A stretch of 64,000 bases of DNA from the NCBI RefSeq assembly GCF_013201035.1, contig NZ_CP053707.1, forward strand, positions 868,001 to 932,000, read 5' to 3'. The translations under genes and the position numbers were made by a program. The notes beneath the pieces were generated by a model. It did not search any database, had not been told where the DNA came from, and was given only the letters and a program-made list of their open reading frames with translations. Below, one piece after another: positions 1 to 8,386 of the stretch. Numbering within the stretch: the first letter of the stretch is position 1; each line of letters begins with the position of its first letter. The stretch comes from Arthrobacter sp. NEB 688. Lineage in GTDB: Bacteria; Actinomycetota; Actinomycetes; Actinomycetales; Dermatophilaceae.

Positions 1-154
1 CCCCAGCGGCGACGGCACCGGCACGACCGGCGAGACCGGCAACACGTCCAACTGGCGCAGCACCGGCATCGTCATCGCCAACGGCGAGGGCCCCCTCCAC
101 GTCCGGCTCTGCCGCGGTGGCACCTGCCACCAGTCGGCCGACGTCGGCTGGTGA
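1..154 (+). CDS. C-terminal end of an unidentified protein (partial)
   Basis: Reading from base 2 gives 50 open codons to a TGA, so this is the tail of a gene that starts before the window. The fragment is rich in Gly and Thr, then has a compact stretch with two cysteines (LCRGGTC) and ends SADVGW. It lies 44 bases before moxR on the same strand, so it may be the first gene of that operon. In related actinobacteria the gene here is often a fibronectin-type-III protein. That is context only; the fragment shows no diagnostic domain. Confidence 0.55.
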   Translation, partial: PSGDGTGTTGETGNTSNWRSTGIVIANGEGPLHVRLCRGGTCHQSADVGW

Positions 155-198
155 CCCCCGCACCCCCCTCGCCCCCTCCACGGAAGGACACCCACCGC

Positions 199-1170
199 AT
201 GACCGTCACGACCGACCAGGCCGCCTGGTTCTCGCAGACCTTCGCCGCCATGGTCGCCAACGTCGACAAGGCGGTGCTCGGCAAGGAGCACGTCATCCGC
301 CTGGCGCTGACCTGCATGCTCTCCGAGGGCCACCTGCTCCTCGAGGACTTCCCCGGCACGGGCAAGACCCAGCTGGCCCGGGCGATGGCCGGCACGGTCA
401 AGGGGACGAACTCGCGCATCCAGTTCACGCCCGACCTGCTGCCGAGCGACGTCACCGGCGTGACGATCTACGACCCGAACAGCAAGGTCTTCGAGTTCCA
501 CGAGGGCCCGATCTTCGCGACGATCGTCCTCGCCGACGAGATCAACCGCGCCTCGCCGAAGACCCAGTCCGCGCTCCTCGAGGTGATGGAGGAGGGCCAC
601 GTGACGGTCGACAAGACGCGGCACTCGGTCGGTGAGCCCTTCATGGTCATCGCGACCCAGAACCCCATCGAGCAGGCCGGCACCTACCGCCTGCCCGAGG
701 CCCAGCTCGACCGCTTCCTCATGAAGACGACGCTCGGCTACCCCGACCACGACGCGACGGTCCGGGTCCTGCGCGACGCCGCGACCCGCGACCGCACCCG
801 CGCGCTCGAGCCGGTCGTCACCGCCCAGGTCGTCAGCGACATGGCCGAGCTCGCCGACGGCGTCCACGTCGACGACGCGATCCTCGAGTACGTCTCGCGC
901 CTGGCCGAGGAGACCCGCCGCCACGTGAGCATCCGCCTGGGCCTGTCGGTCCGCGGCTGCCTCGCGTTCGTGCGCTGCGCCAAGACGTGGGCGATCAGCC
1001 AGGGCCGCGACCACGTCGTCCCCGACGACGTCAAGCTCCTCGCGCAGCCGGTGCTCAACCACCGCCTGCTCGTGACCGCCGAGGCGCAGTTCGCCGGCAT
1101 CACCGTCGAACAGGTCATCGACCAGATCCTCGCCGAGGTGGCCCCGCCCACGGAGCGTGTGCCGGCATGA
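199..1170 (+). CDS. moxR: MoxR-family AAA+ ATPase
   Basis: A 323-residue MoxR-type AAA+ ATPase, a family that acts as chaperones for assembling or activating partner proteins, often ones with von Willebrand-like or DUF58 domains. Walker A GTGKT lies at residues 53-57, Walker B LADEINRA near 110-117, and the sensor region ATQNPIEQAGTYRLPEAQLDRF near 150-171. ATG 199 is chosen over the in-frame GTG at 151 because GGAAGGA at 182-188 is a well-placed ribosome binding site. The stop overlaps the next gene's ATG by 4 bases (ATGA), so the DUF58 gene is translationally coupled. The MoxR-DUF58-transglutaminase trio is a conserved bacterial gene set. Confidence 0.93.
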   Translation: MTVTTDQAAWFSQTFAAMVANVDKAVLGKEHVIRLALTCMLSEGHLLLEDFPGTGKTQLARAMAGTVKGTNSRIQFTPDLLPSDVTGVTIYDPNSKVFEFHEGPIFATIVLADEINRASPKTQSALLEVMEEGHVTVDKTRHSVGEPFMVIATQNPIEQAGTYRLPEAQLDRFLMKTTLGYPDHDATVRVLRDAATRDRTRALEPVVTAQVVSDMAELADGVHVDDAILEYVSRLAEETRRHVSIRLGLSVRGCLAFVRCAKTWAISQGRDHVVPDDVKLLAQPVLNHRLLVTAEAQFAGITVEQVIDQILAEVAPPTERVPA

Positions 1171-2762
1171 GCGACCCCACCGGGCGGCCCGAGGACGCCG
1201 AGTCGACGGTCCGTCGCTCCGACCTCACCCCTCCCTCCGCGCCGCGAGGTGCCGGGGGCGGTGCCGCGCGCCCGGTGGACGACGCGGCCGACGGCGCGAC
1301 CTCGCGCCCGGCCCGCTCCGCCCGCCGCCCGGGCGGGGGCTCGAAGCGGCCGCGCACCGGTCGGCGCCTCACGCTGCCGCGCCTGCGCACCACCGGACCC
1401 GGTCGCGACGGCGCCGGCCGCTCGCGCGCATCCGCCCGGCCGACCAGCCGCGCGCAGACCCGGGCCGACGGCAGCACGCGCACCGTCACGCTGCCCCGCG
1501 TCCAGGTGCCGAGTGCCCTGACCGACACCGGCGCCCGCATCCTCGTGCTGACCGGCGAGCGCATCAAGCCGATCGCCGACCAGACCCGCCGGGTCTGGCA
1601 CCCCGTCGTCGAGGTGCTGCGCTGGGTCTCGCCGCTCGGCTGGACGGTGCTGGCCGTCGGCCTCCTCGCCTGGTGGATGACGGCGCGCTTCGCATGGGCC
1701 GAGCTCGGGATGGTCGCGGCCGCGTGCCTCGTCCTCGTGCTCGCCTGCGTCCTCCTCGCGCTCGACCGGGCCAAGGTCCGCATCCGCGCCGACGTCGAGC
1801 CCGCCCGCGTCACCGTCGGTGACCCCGCGACCGGCCGCATCGCCGTCACCAACACCCCGAAGCGGGGGATGCTCCCGCTGCTCGTCGAGCTGCCCGTCGG
1901 GCGCACCGCCGCGCGCTTCACGCTGCCGGCGCTGGCCCCGGGCCGTACCCACGAGGAGCTCTTCGTCGTCCCGACCTCCCGGCGCGGCGTCGTCCCCGTC
2001 GGCCCGGCGACGACCGTGCACGGCGACCCGTTCGGGCTGGTCCGGCGCACCGTGCAGTGGACCGAGCGCTCCGAGCTCTACGTCCACCCGCGCACCATCT
2101 CGCTCGACAACCTCGGCGCCGGGCTCCTGCGCGACCTCGAGGGCGAGGTCACCCCGGACCTGTCGATGTCCGACCTCGCCTTCCACGCGCTGCGCGAGTA
2201 CCAGGCCGGCGACGACCGCCGCTACGTCCACTGGCGCTCGTCGGCCAAGCACGGCCGGCTGCTCGTGCGGCAGTTCCTCGACACCCGCCGCAGCCACCTC
2301 GCGATCGTCGTCGACACCACGCCCGAGGTCTACGCGAACGACGAGGACGACGTCGAGCTCGCCATCTCGTGCGCGGCGTCGCTCGCGCTGCGCTCCATCC
2401 TCGACGAGCAGGACACGACCGTCGTCTGCCACGGCGAGACCGCGTCGCGCACGACGGCGCCCCTGACCCTCGACGCGCTCGCCCGGGCCGAGGTCGGCCT
2501 GCTCGACCTCTACGGCTCGGTCGGCCAGGCCGCCGCGCTCGCCCCCGACGCGAGCATCGCCGTGCTCGTCACGGGGGTCGAGCGGCCCTTCATCCAGGTG
2601 CAGCGCACCCTCGCCCAGTTCGAGCCGGAGGTCGTCAAGGTCGCCCTCGTCGTCGACCCCGACGTGCCGGTCGGCGTGCGGCGCCTCGGCTCGATCGTCA
2701 TCCTCCACGTGCGCGAGCTGACCGACGTCCGCCGCGTCCTCTTCTCCGGAGCCCTCGCATGA
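1167..2762 (+). CDS. DUF58 domain membrane protein
   Basis: A 531-residue DUF58 protein. Residues 1-120 are Arg/Pro/Ala-rich and probably disordered in the cytoplasm. Two transmembrane helices follow at about 150-195. The DUF58 core is recognised by YQAGDDRRYVHWRSSAKHG near residue 349, followed by a VWA-like stretch (IVVDTTPE). It probably works with the MoxR ATPase encoded just upstream. Both ends use 4-base ATGA overlaps, so the three genes form one transcription and translation unit. Molecular function is not established for the family. Confidence 0.88.
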   Translation: MSDPTGRPEDAESTVRRSDLTPPSAPRGAGGGAARPVDDAADGATSRPARSARRPGGGSKRPRTGRRLTLPRLRTTGPGRDGAGRSRASARPTSRAQTRADGSTRTVTLPRVQVPSALTDTGARILVLTGERIKPIADQTRRVWHPVVEVLRWVSPLGWTVLAVGLLAWWMTARFAWAELGMVAAACLVLVLACVLLALDRAKVRIRADVEPARVTVGDPATGRIAVTNTPKRGMLPLLVELPVGRTAARFTLPALAPGRTHEELFVVPTSRRGVVPVGPATTVHGDPFGLVRRTVQWTERSELYVHPRTISLDNLGAGLLRDLEGEVTPDLSMSDLAFHALREYQAGDDRRYVHWRSSAKHGRLLVRQFLDTRRSHLAIVVDTTPEVYANDEDDVELAISCAASLALRSILDEQDTTVVCHGETASRTTAPLTLDALARAEVGLLDLYGSVGQAAALAPDASIAVLVTGVERPFIQVQRTLAQFEPEVVKVALVVDPDVPVGVRRLGSIVILHVRELTDVRRVLFSGALA

Positions 2763-5287
2763 CCGACCAGCAGCCCGCCGGCCCGGCGCAGCCCAGCCTC
2801 GCGACCGCCCTGCGCGGTGGCCGGAAGCGGGCTCCCCGCCGCCGCGACGCCGACGCGCCCTCGGTGTGGCGGCGCCTGGTCCCCGGCCGTGACGCGCTCG
2901 TCGACCTCGTCTTCGCGCTCGTGCTCGGCAGCATCGCCCTGCTCGGGATGCGCACCGGCTTCCTCGGCGTCGAGTGGGTCGTCGCGGCGTGGTCCGGCCT
3001 CGTGCTCGGCCTGCTCGTCGGGCACGTCGCCGGCACGTTGCGCTGGATGGCGCTGACCACCTTCGCGGTGCTCGTCGCCGTGTACTTCCTCCTCGGCGGT
3101 CCGCTCGCCGTGCGCGACAACCTCGTCGCCGGGTTCGTCCCGACCGGGCAGACGTTCGTCGACCTCGCGACCTGGGCGGTCACCGGCTGGAAGAAGTGGC
3201 TGACGCTCCTGCCGCCGGTCGACGCCCGCGGTCCGGTGCTCGCGCTGCCGTGGCTCGCCGGCCTCCTCGGCGGCGCGACGACGCTCGGGTTCGCCCGCCG
3301 CTGGGCCAACGTGCCGCTCACCGCGGTGGCGCCACTGGCGCTGCTCGCGGCCTCGATCGCCCTCGGGACGACGCAGCCCGCGGCCCTGCTCGTACAGGGG
3401 GTCGGCTTCGCCGCCGTCCTCGTCGCCTGGCTCGTCGTCCGCGCCCACCGCACCCGCCCGCCGGTGCAGAACGGCGCCGGCCGCGGCGTCCGGTTCGCGA
3501 CGGCCGGCGTCCTCGCGGTCGTCGCGCTCGTCGCGGGGACCTTCGCCGGGCCGCTCCTGCCCGGCACCTCCGCCGCCGCGACCCGCGAGGTCGTGCGCGA
3601 GCGGCTCGTGCCGCCCTTCGACGTCTCGCAGTTCGCGAGCCCGCTGCCCGGCTACCGGCAGTACACCGAGCCGAACGACGCGAAGCTCTACGACGAGGTC
3701 GTCCTGCGGGTCAGCGGCCTGCCGGCCGGCACGCCCGTCCGCTTCGCCACGCTCGACCGCTACGACGGGCTCGTGTGGGGCGCCGCCGACCGCACCGCCG
3801 ACGGCACCCCGTTCCAGCAGGTCGGCTCGCGCATCGCGCCGTCCGGCGCCGACGGGCGCGAGGTCGACGTCGACGTCACCGTCCCCGACGGCGGCTACTC
3901 CGGCGTCTGGCTGCCGACCGTCGGCGACCCGACCCGCATCGAGTTCTCCGGCCCGCGCGCCCGCGACCTCGCCGACGCCCTCTGGCTCAACACGGCCACC
4001 GACACCGCCGTCGTGCAGGCCGGCCTCCTCGGCGGCGACACCTACCGGATGTCCGCCCTCGTGCCCCCGGCGCCGGCGACGACCCTGCCGGAGGACCTCG
4101 ACGTCCGCACCGGCGCCTCGACGGCCGTCGACACCGACTTCCTCGACGCCAAGATCGACGCGCTGACCAGCCGGGCCGACGGCGGCCCGTGGTCGAAGCT
4201 GCGCGCCTTCGCGACCGCGATGCGCACCGAGGGCACGTACACCGACGGTGGCACCCCGAACAGCTTCGAGAAGGTCTACCTGCCCGGGCACGCCGTCTCG
4301 CGGCTCACCCGGTTCGCGGGCTCGAGCAAGCTCGCCGGCAACGACGAGCAGTACGCGGCGACGCTCGCGCTCGTCGGCCAGCGGCTCGGCATCCCCAGCC
4401 GCGTCGTCATGGGCGGCATCCCGCAGGCCGGCGGCGAGGTCCGCGGCAAGGACGTCCACGCCTGGGTCGAGGTCCAGCTCGACGACGGCACGTGGTTCCC
4501 GATGGGCTACCAGTCCTTCGTGCCGAGCCGCGACAAGACGCCGAGCGAGCAGCAGCTGAAGACCGAGGAGCAGAAGGTCGGCGCCCAGGTGCCGCCGCCC
4601 GCCGGCGTCAGCCCGCCCTCGGTGCTCCAGGGCCCGGACCAGGCGCAGAACGCCACCGACGTCACCAAGCGCAAGAAGAACCCCTTCGACGTCACCGCCT
4701 GGCCGCTCTGGCTGCAGATCCTGGCCGCTGTCGTGGCACTGCTGCTGCTGGCCGCCCTCTACGTCGGGGTGCTGCGCCTGCTCAAGGCCCGGCGCCGCCG
4801 CCGGCACGCCTCGCTCGGGCCCGTGCCCGGCCGGGCGGCCTGGGTCTGGCGCGACCTCGTCGCCGAGTCGCGCTCGCTCGGGGTGCCGGTGCCCCGTGGC
4901 GTGACCCGCCGCGAGCAGGCGCACGACATCGACGCCGCGGTCGCCCTGCGCTCGGCGCCCGAGTCGGCCCCGGGCGAGCCCGCCGCGTACGCCGTCGCCG
5001 ACGACCTCGTGCCGGTCAGCGCCGTCGCGGCGTCGGTCGACGCCGTCGTCTTCGGCCCCGGCGAGGGCGACCCGGAGGCGACGACGGCCCTGCACGCGCA
5101 GGCCGAGGCGGCCCGCACGACGATGCGCTCGGGGCTGAGCCGCTGGGCGCGGCTGCGCTCCGACGCCGACCCGCGCCCCCTCTGGGTGCAGCGCGAGCGC
5201 ACCGCCCCGCGCCCCCGGTGGTGGCGCCGGCTGCGCCTGCCGAGCCTGCCCCGGCGGCGCGGCGGCCAGGACCCGACCCCGGCCTGA
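2759..5287 (+). CDS. Transglutaminase-fold membrane protein, probable pseudoenzyme
   Basis: An 842-residue protein. About six hydrophobic helices fill the first 260 residues, a large extracytoplasmic region with a transglutaminase-like core follows, and another helix lies at about 645-670 before a basic cytoplasmic tail. The core motif reads GNDEQYAATLALVGQRLG around residue 529, where active transglutaminase-like proteins have Cys in place of Asp529. The His survives in KDVHAWVEV (His567). The third catalytic position, usually Asp in a W-x-P-x-D motif, reads WFPMG. Two of three catalytic residues therefore look lost, which suggests a structural or binding role. This alignment is from memory of the family, not computed. 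The start overlaps the DUF58 stop. Confidence 0.86.
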   Translation: MTDQQPAGPAQPSLATALRGGRKRAPRRRDADAPSVWRRLVPGRDALVDLVFALVLGSIALLGMRTGFLGVEWVVAAWSGLVLGLLVGHVAGTLRWMALTTFAVLVAVYFLLGGPLAVRDNLVAGFVPTGQTFVDLATWAVTGWKKWLTLLPPVDARGPVLALPWLAGLLGGATTLGFARRWANVPLTAVAPLALLAASIALGTTQPAALLVQGVGFAAVLVAWLVVRAHRTRPPVQNGAGRGVRFATAGVLAVVALVAGTFAGPLLPGTSAAATREVVRERLVPPFDVSQFASPLPGYRQYTEPNDAKLYDEVVLRVSGLPAGTPVRFATLDRYDGLVWGAADRTADGTPFQQVGSRIAPSGADGREVDVDVTVPDGGYSGVWLPTVGDPTRIEFSGPRARDLADALWLNTATDTAVVQAGLLGGDTYRMSALVPPAPATTLPEDLDVRTGASTAVDTDFLDAKIDALTSRADGGPWSKLRAFATAMRTEGTYTDGGTPNSFEKVYLPGHAVSRLTRFAGSSKLAGNDEQYAATLALVGQRLGIPSRVVMGGIPQAGGEVRGKDVHAWVEVQLDDGTWFPMGYQSFVPSRDKTPSEQQLKTEEQKVGAQVPPPAGVSPPSVLQGPDQAQNATDVTKRKKNPFDVTAWPLWLQILAAVVALLLLAALYVGVLRLLKARRRRRHASLGPVPGRAAWVWRDLVAESRSLGVPVPRGVTRREQAHDIDAAVALRSAPESAPGEPAAYAVADDLVPVSAVAASVDAVVFGPGEGDPEATTALHAQAEAARTTMRSGLSRWARLRSDADPRPLWVQRERTAPRPRWWRRLRLPSLPRRRGGQDPTPA

Positions 5288-5297
5288 GCGGGCGCAC

Positions 5298-5353
5298 CCG
5301 CGAACGTGGGTGAAGGACGTCGGCATCCCGACGGTCTCCACCCACGTTCGCGG
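5298..5353. repeat. Nested intergenic palindrome, likely bidirectional terminator
   Basis: A perfect 15-bp inverted repeat, CCGCGAACGTGGGTG at 5298-5312 against 5339-5353, encloses a second hairpin (CGTCGG at 5318-5323 with CCGACG at 5328-5333). It lies between the convergent ends of the transglutaminase-fold gene and the response regulator, so bidirectional termination is the simplest role. There is no T-tract. The rest of 5288-5407 shows no gene. Confidence 0.7.
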
Positions 5354-5407
5354 TGGAGCAGGTGCGGGAAGACGTCGGGCGACCTCGGCGGTCCGGCCCG
5401 ACGACGG

Positions 5408-6091
5408 TCAGGAGGCCTTGAACTCCCGGCGTCGGCCGGGGTGGGCGAGGGTGCCCGGCACGGGGAGGATGCCGTCCTCGACCGCCCGGATGTAGAGGTC
5501 GGTCTTGGTCGGGGCGGGGCGACCGACCGTGTCGTACTTGGCGCGGGCTCGCAGGAGGTAGGTGCGGGTGGTGTCCTCGGAGACGTTGAGGCGGCGGGCC
5601 ACCGACCCGAGCTTGAGGCCCGCGGCGTAGTGGCGCACCACCTCGGTCTCGCGGGGCGTGAGGTCCGGGACGCGCCAGGTGTCGTCGTCCTCGAGCAGCC
5701 GCGCCCAGTCCGGGGACGTCGACGTGCGGCCCGCGGCGACCTCGACGAGGGCCGCGGCGAGCACCGGGAGGTCGGCGCACTTCGAGACCACGCCGCAGGC
5801 CCCGGCCTCGAGCGCCTTGGCCACGAGGTGCGGCGCCCGGTACTCGCTGAACAGGAGCACCGCGACCCCCCGCTGCGTGAGGAAGGTGACGTCGGCGGCG
5901 GTGTCCGTGGCGTCGGGGAGCTCGACGTCGAGGAGGATGACGTCGACGGGCTGCCGCTGCTCCAGGAGCCGGAAGACGGTCGGCTCGACCGGCCCGATCT
6001 CGGCCTGCGGGAGCAGCGTCGGCAGGGTGTGCCGCAGCCCCGCGACCACCACCGGTCGATGGTCGACGATCCCCAGCCGAAAACGCTCCAC
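5408..6091 (-). CDS. LuxR/NarL-type response regulator
   Basis: A 227-residue two-domain regulator. The N-terminal receiver-like domain runs from GIVDHRPVVVAGL to LEAGACGVVSK, with a probable phosphoacceptor Asp in VILLDVELPD and a conserved Lys in GVVSK. The C-terminal LuxR helix-turn-helix begins LTPRETEVVRHYAAG. GTG at 6091 is preferred because GGGGGA sits five bases upstream; the longer in-frame extension to 6241 has no signal. No sensor kinase gene is adjacent. The gene converges on the moxR operon and its targets cannot be inferred. Confidence 0.82.
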   Translation of the reverse strand: MERFRLGIVDHRPVVVAGLRHTLPTLLPQAEIGPVEPTVFRLLEQRQPVDVILLDVELPDATDTAADVTFLTQRGVAVLLFSEYRAPHLVAKALEAGACGVVSKCADLPVLAAALVEVAAGRTSTSPDWARLLEDDDTWRVPDLTPRETEVVRHYAAGLKLGSVARRLNVSEDTTRTYLLRARAKYDTVGRPAPTKTDLYIRAVEDGILPVPGTLAHPGRRREFKAS

Positions 6092-6303
6092 GCGGTCCCC
6101 CACAGCACCCCTGACCACGGTCTTCCCCTCGACCGTGCTCCCCGACCGGGAACTATACGACGACCGTCCGACACCCCGTGGCGGGTCCCGGTATCCGGTC
6201 CTCCACCGAGCGACCCGGGTGACGGGCTCCGGAGGCAGCACGCCGACGGGGCGGCCGCCCGTGAGGGAGACCGCCCCGTCGTGGGTGCCCAGGCCCGGTG
6301 GCC

Positions 6304-6353
6304 GGCTACACCGCAGTAACCGTCGCTGCAGCGACCGTTACTGCGGTGTAGCC
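6304..6353. repeat. 50-bp palindrome, family GGCTACACCGCAGTA, copy 1
   Basis: Arms GGCTACACCGCAGTAAC (6304-6320) and its exact complement (6337-6353) enclose a second palindromic core, so nearly all 50 bases can pair, with one C-C mismatch. It lies after the 3' end of ino1 (minus strand) and upstream of the response regulator start. A related 50-bp element occurs at 50372-50421. The rest of 6092-6379 holds the regulator's presumed promoter and no gene. Confidence 0.8.
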
Positions 6354-6379
6354 CGCGATGGGCCGGGGGAGGGGGCGCC

Positions 6380-7471
6380 TCAGCGCTCCTCGTCACCCGC
6401 GATGAACGCCTCGAGGCGGGCGCGGCCGACCTCGTCGGGGCGCTGCTCCGGCGGGGACTTCATGAGGTAGCTCGACGCCGAGAGCAGGGCGCCGCCGATG
6501 CCGCGGTCCTTGGCGATCTTCGCCGCGCGGATGGCGTCGATGATGATGCCGGCCGAGTTCGGGGAGTCCCAGACCTCGAGCTTGTACTCGAGGTTGAGCG
6601 GGACGTCGCCGAACGCGCGACCCTCGAGGCGGACGTAGGCCCACTTGCGGTCGTCGAGCCACGCGACGTAGTCCGACGGCCCGATGTGGACGTTGCGGTC
6701 CTCGGTCTTGCCGGCGAGCGACCCCGTGAGGTTGCTCGTGACGGCCTGCGTCTTGGAGATCTTCTTGGACTCCAGGCGCTCGCGCTCGAGCATGTTCTTG
6801 AAGTCCATGTTGCCGCCGACGTTGAGCTGGTAGGTGCGGTCCAGCTGGACGCCGCGGTCCTCGAAGAGCTTCGCCATGACGCGGTGGGTGATGGTGGCGC
6901 CGACCTGCGACTTGATGTCGTCGCCGATGACCGGCACGCCGGCGGCCTCGAACTTCGCGGCCCACTCGGGGTCGGAGGCGATGAAGACCGGCAGCGCGTT
7001 GACGAAGGCGACGCCCGCGTCGATGGCGCACTGGGCGTAGAACTTGTCGGCCTGCTCCGAGCCCACCGGGAGGTAGGAGACGAGCACGTCGACCTGCGCG
7101 TCGCGCAGCATGGCGACGACGTCGACCGGCTCGGCACCGGACTCGTCGATCGTCTGGCGGTAGTACTTGCCGAGGCCGTCGAGGGTGTGGCCGCGCTGGA
7201 CGGTGACGCCCGTCGTCGGCACCTCGGCGATGGCGATCGTGTTGTTCTCCGAGGAGTTGATCGCCTCCGACAGGTCCTTGCCGACCTTCTTGTCGTCGAC
7301 GTCGAACGCGGCGACGAACTCGACGTCGCTCACGTGGTACTCGCCGAAGCGGACGTGCATGAGGCCGGGGACGGTGGCGGTCGGGTCGGCGTCCCGGTAG
7401 TAGTGCACGCCCTGCACGAGCGAGGACGCGCAGTTGCCGACGCCGACGATGGCGACGCGGATGGAACCCAT
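6380..7471 (-). CDS. ino1: Inositol-3-phosphate synthase
   Basis: A 363-residue enzyme converting glucose 6-phosphate to 1D-myo-inositol 3-phosphate, the first step to phosphatidylinositol and mycothiol in actinobacteria. It has the short bacterial/archaeal form (M. tuberculosis Ino1 is of similar length). The dinucleotide-binding motif is [10 protein letters not shown] near residues 9-18, and [11 protein letters not shown] and [12 protein letters not shown] are family blocks. AGGAGA lies just before ATG 7471. A PadR gene lies 80 bases upstream on the same strand and may be co-transcribed. The pairing with padR and the divergent ponA matches mycobacterial gene order. Confidence 0.95.
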   Translation of the reverse strand: MGSIRVAIVGVGNCASSLVQGVHYYRDADPTATVPGLMHVRFGEYHVSDVEFVAAFDVDDKKVGKDLSEAINSSENNTIAIAEVPTTGVTVQRGHTLDGLGKYYRQTIDESGAEPVDVVAMLRDAQVDVLVSYLPVGSEQADKFYAQCAIDAGVAFVNALPVFIASDPEWAAKFEAAGVPVIGDDIKSQVGATITHRVMAKLFEDRGVQLDRTYQLNVGGNMDFKNMLERERLESKKISKTQAVTSNLTGSLAGKTEDRNVHIGPSDYVAWLDDRKWAYVRLEGRAFGDVPLNLEYKLEVWDSPNSAGIIIDAIRAAKIAKDRGIGGALLSASSYLMKSPPEQRPDEVGRARLEAFIAGDEER

Positions 7472-7551
7472 GGCTTCTCCTGGGGGGTCGTGGGTGGAGG
7501 GGGTGGAGCAACGGCACCGGGCGCGGACGGACCGCGGGCCCCGGTGGCCGC

Positions 7552-8115
7552 CTACGGCTGGGGGCCGGGGTCGGTGGGGTGGCGCCGTTCGGCGTCGATG
7601 AGCTCGCCGAGCCAGCGCACCTCGCGCTCGGTCGTCTCCTCGCCGTGCCGCTGGAGGGCCGCGGTGTAGGAGTCGAGGCGCTCGCGGTGGCGGGCGGAGC
7701 GCTCGCGGACCCGCTCGAGGTCCTCCTCGAGGCGGGTGCGCCGGCCCTCGAGGATGCGCAGGCGCACCTCGCGCTCGGTGCGGGCGAAGAAGGCGAAGCG
7801 GACGTCGAAGCCGTCGTCCTCCCAGGACGAGGCGTCGGTGCGGGCGACGAGCTCGGCGAAGTGCTCCTTGCCGGCGGCGGTCAGCTCGTAGACGACCCGC
7901 GGGCGCTTGCCCGGGCGGGGGCCCTCGCTGGCCTCGGCGATGAGCCCGCGGCCCAGCAGCGTCTTGAGCGCCGGGTAGAGCGTCCCGTAGGAGAGGGCGC
8001 GGAAGGGGCCGAGCGCGGTGTTGAGCCGGCGGCGCAGGTCGTAGCCGTGCGTCGGGCCCTCGTGGAGGAGGCCGAGGACGGCGAGCTCGAGCAGCTGCGC
8101 ACGGCGGGACACCAC
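7552..8115 (-). CDS. PadR-family transcriptional regulator
   Basis: A 187-residue PadR regulator. The N-terminal winged helix ([17 protein letters not shown], then [19 protein letters not shown]) covers about residues 8-85. A long charged C-terminal helical region (about 115-175) probably forms the dimer. Two adjacent GTG codons at 8115 and 8112 are possible starts, with AGAGGAGG about eight bases upstream. It sits upstream of ino1 on the same strand and diverges from ponA. An AT-rich inverted repeat in the intergenic region is its likely operator, so autoregulation and control of ino1 are plausible but inferred. Confidence 0.88.
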   Translation of the reverse strand: MVSRRAQLLELAVLGLLHEGPTHGYDLRRRLNTALGPFRALSYGTLYPALKTLLGRGLIAEASEGPRPGKRPRVVYELTAAGKEHFAELVARTDASSWEDDGFDVRFAFFARTEREVRLRILEGRRTRLEEDLERVRERSARHRERLDSYTAALQRHGEETTEREVRWLGELIDAERRHPTDPGPQP

Positions 8116-8188
8116 GGCCTGCGCCTCCTCTCGCTCTCGGCGGTCCGACCTGACAAACTCGGACCTTGTCACCTCGAACGTAACACAG

Positions 8189-8207
8189 ATATATCGGAGC
8201 GATACAT
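8189..8207. promoter_or_regulatory. Candidate PadR operator
   Basis: ATATATCG-GAG-CGATACAT, an imperfect inverted repeat (7 of 8 positions) in an unusually AT-rich patch of the padR-ponA divergent region (8116-8386). Placement beside padR suggests an autoregulatory site. Confidence 0.5.
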
Positions 8208-8386
8208 CCCGTGCGGCGGCGTGGCACGCCGGACAGGGGCGCAGGGGGCGCAGGGGGCGCCGGCCGCGGGGCCGGGGGCCGGCTCGTCCGTTGTTGGGGT
8301 TTTCCCAGCCTGCGTGGTCATACTGGCGGGTGGACGCGGCGCGAGCCGCGTCGTTCACTGCCCCCCGTTCCCTGCCCCGGAAGCCC

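Noticed and set aside
738-2708. Long minus-strand open frame opposite moxR and the DUF58 gene
   Set aside because: Arg/Asp/Glu/Gly-rich composition expected from reading GC-rich genes backwards; no domains or start signals.
2510-5341. 943-codon minus-strand open frame opposite the transglutaminase-fold gene
   Set aside because: Shadow frame of a high-GC gene; low-complexity product without motifs.
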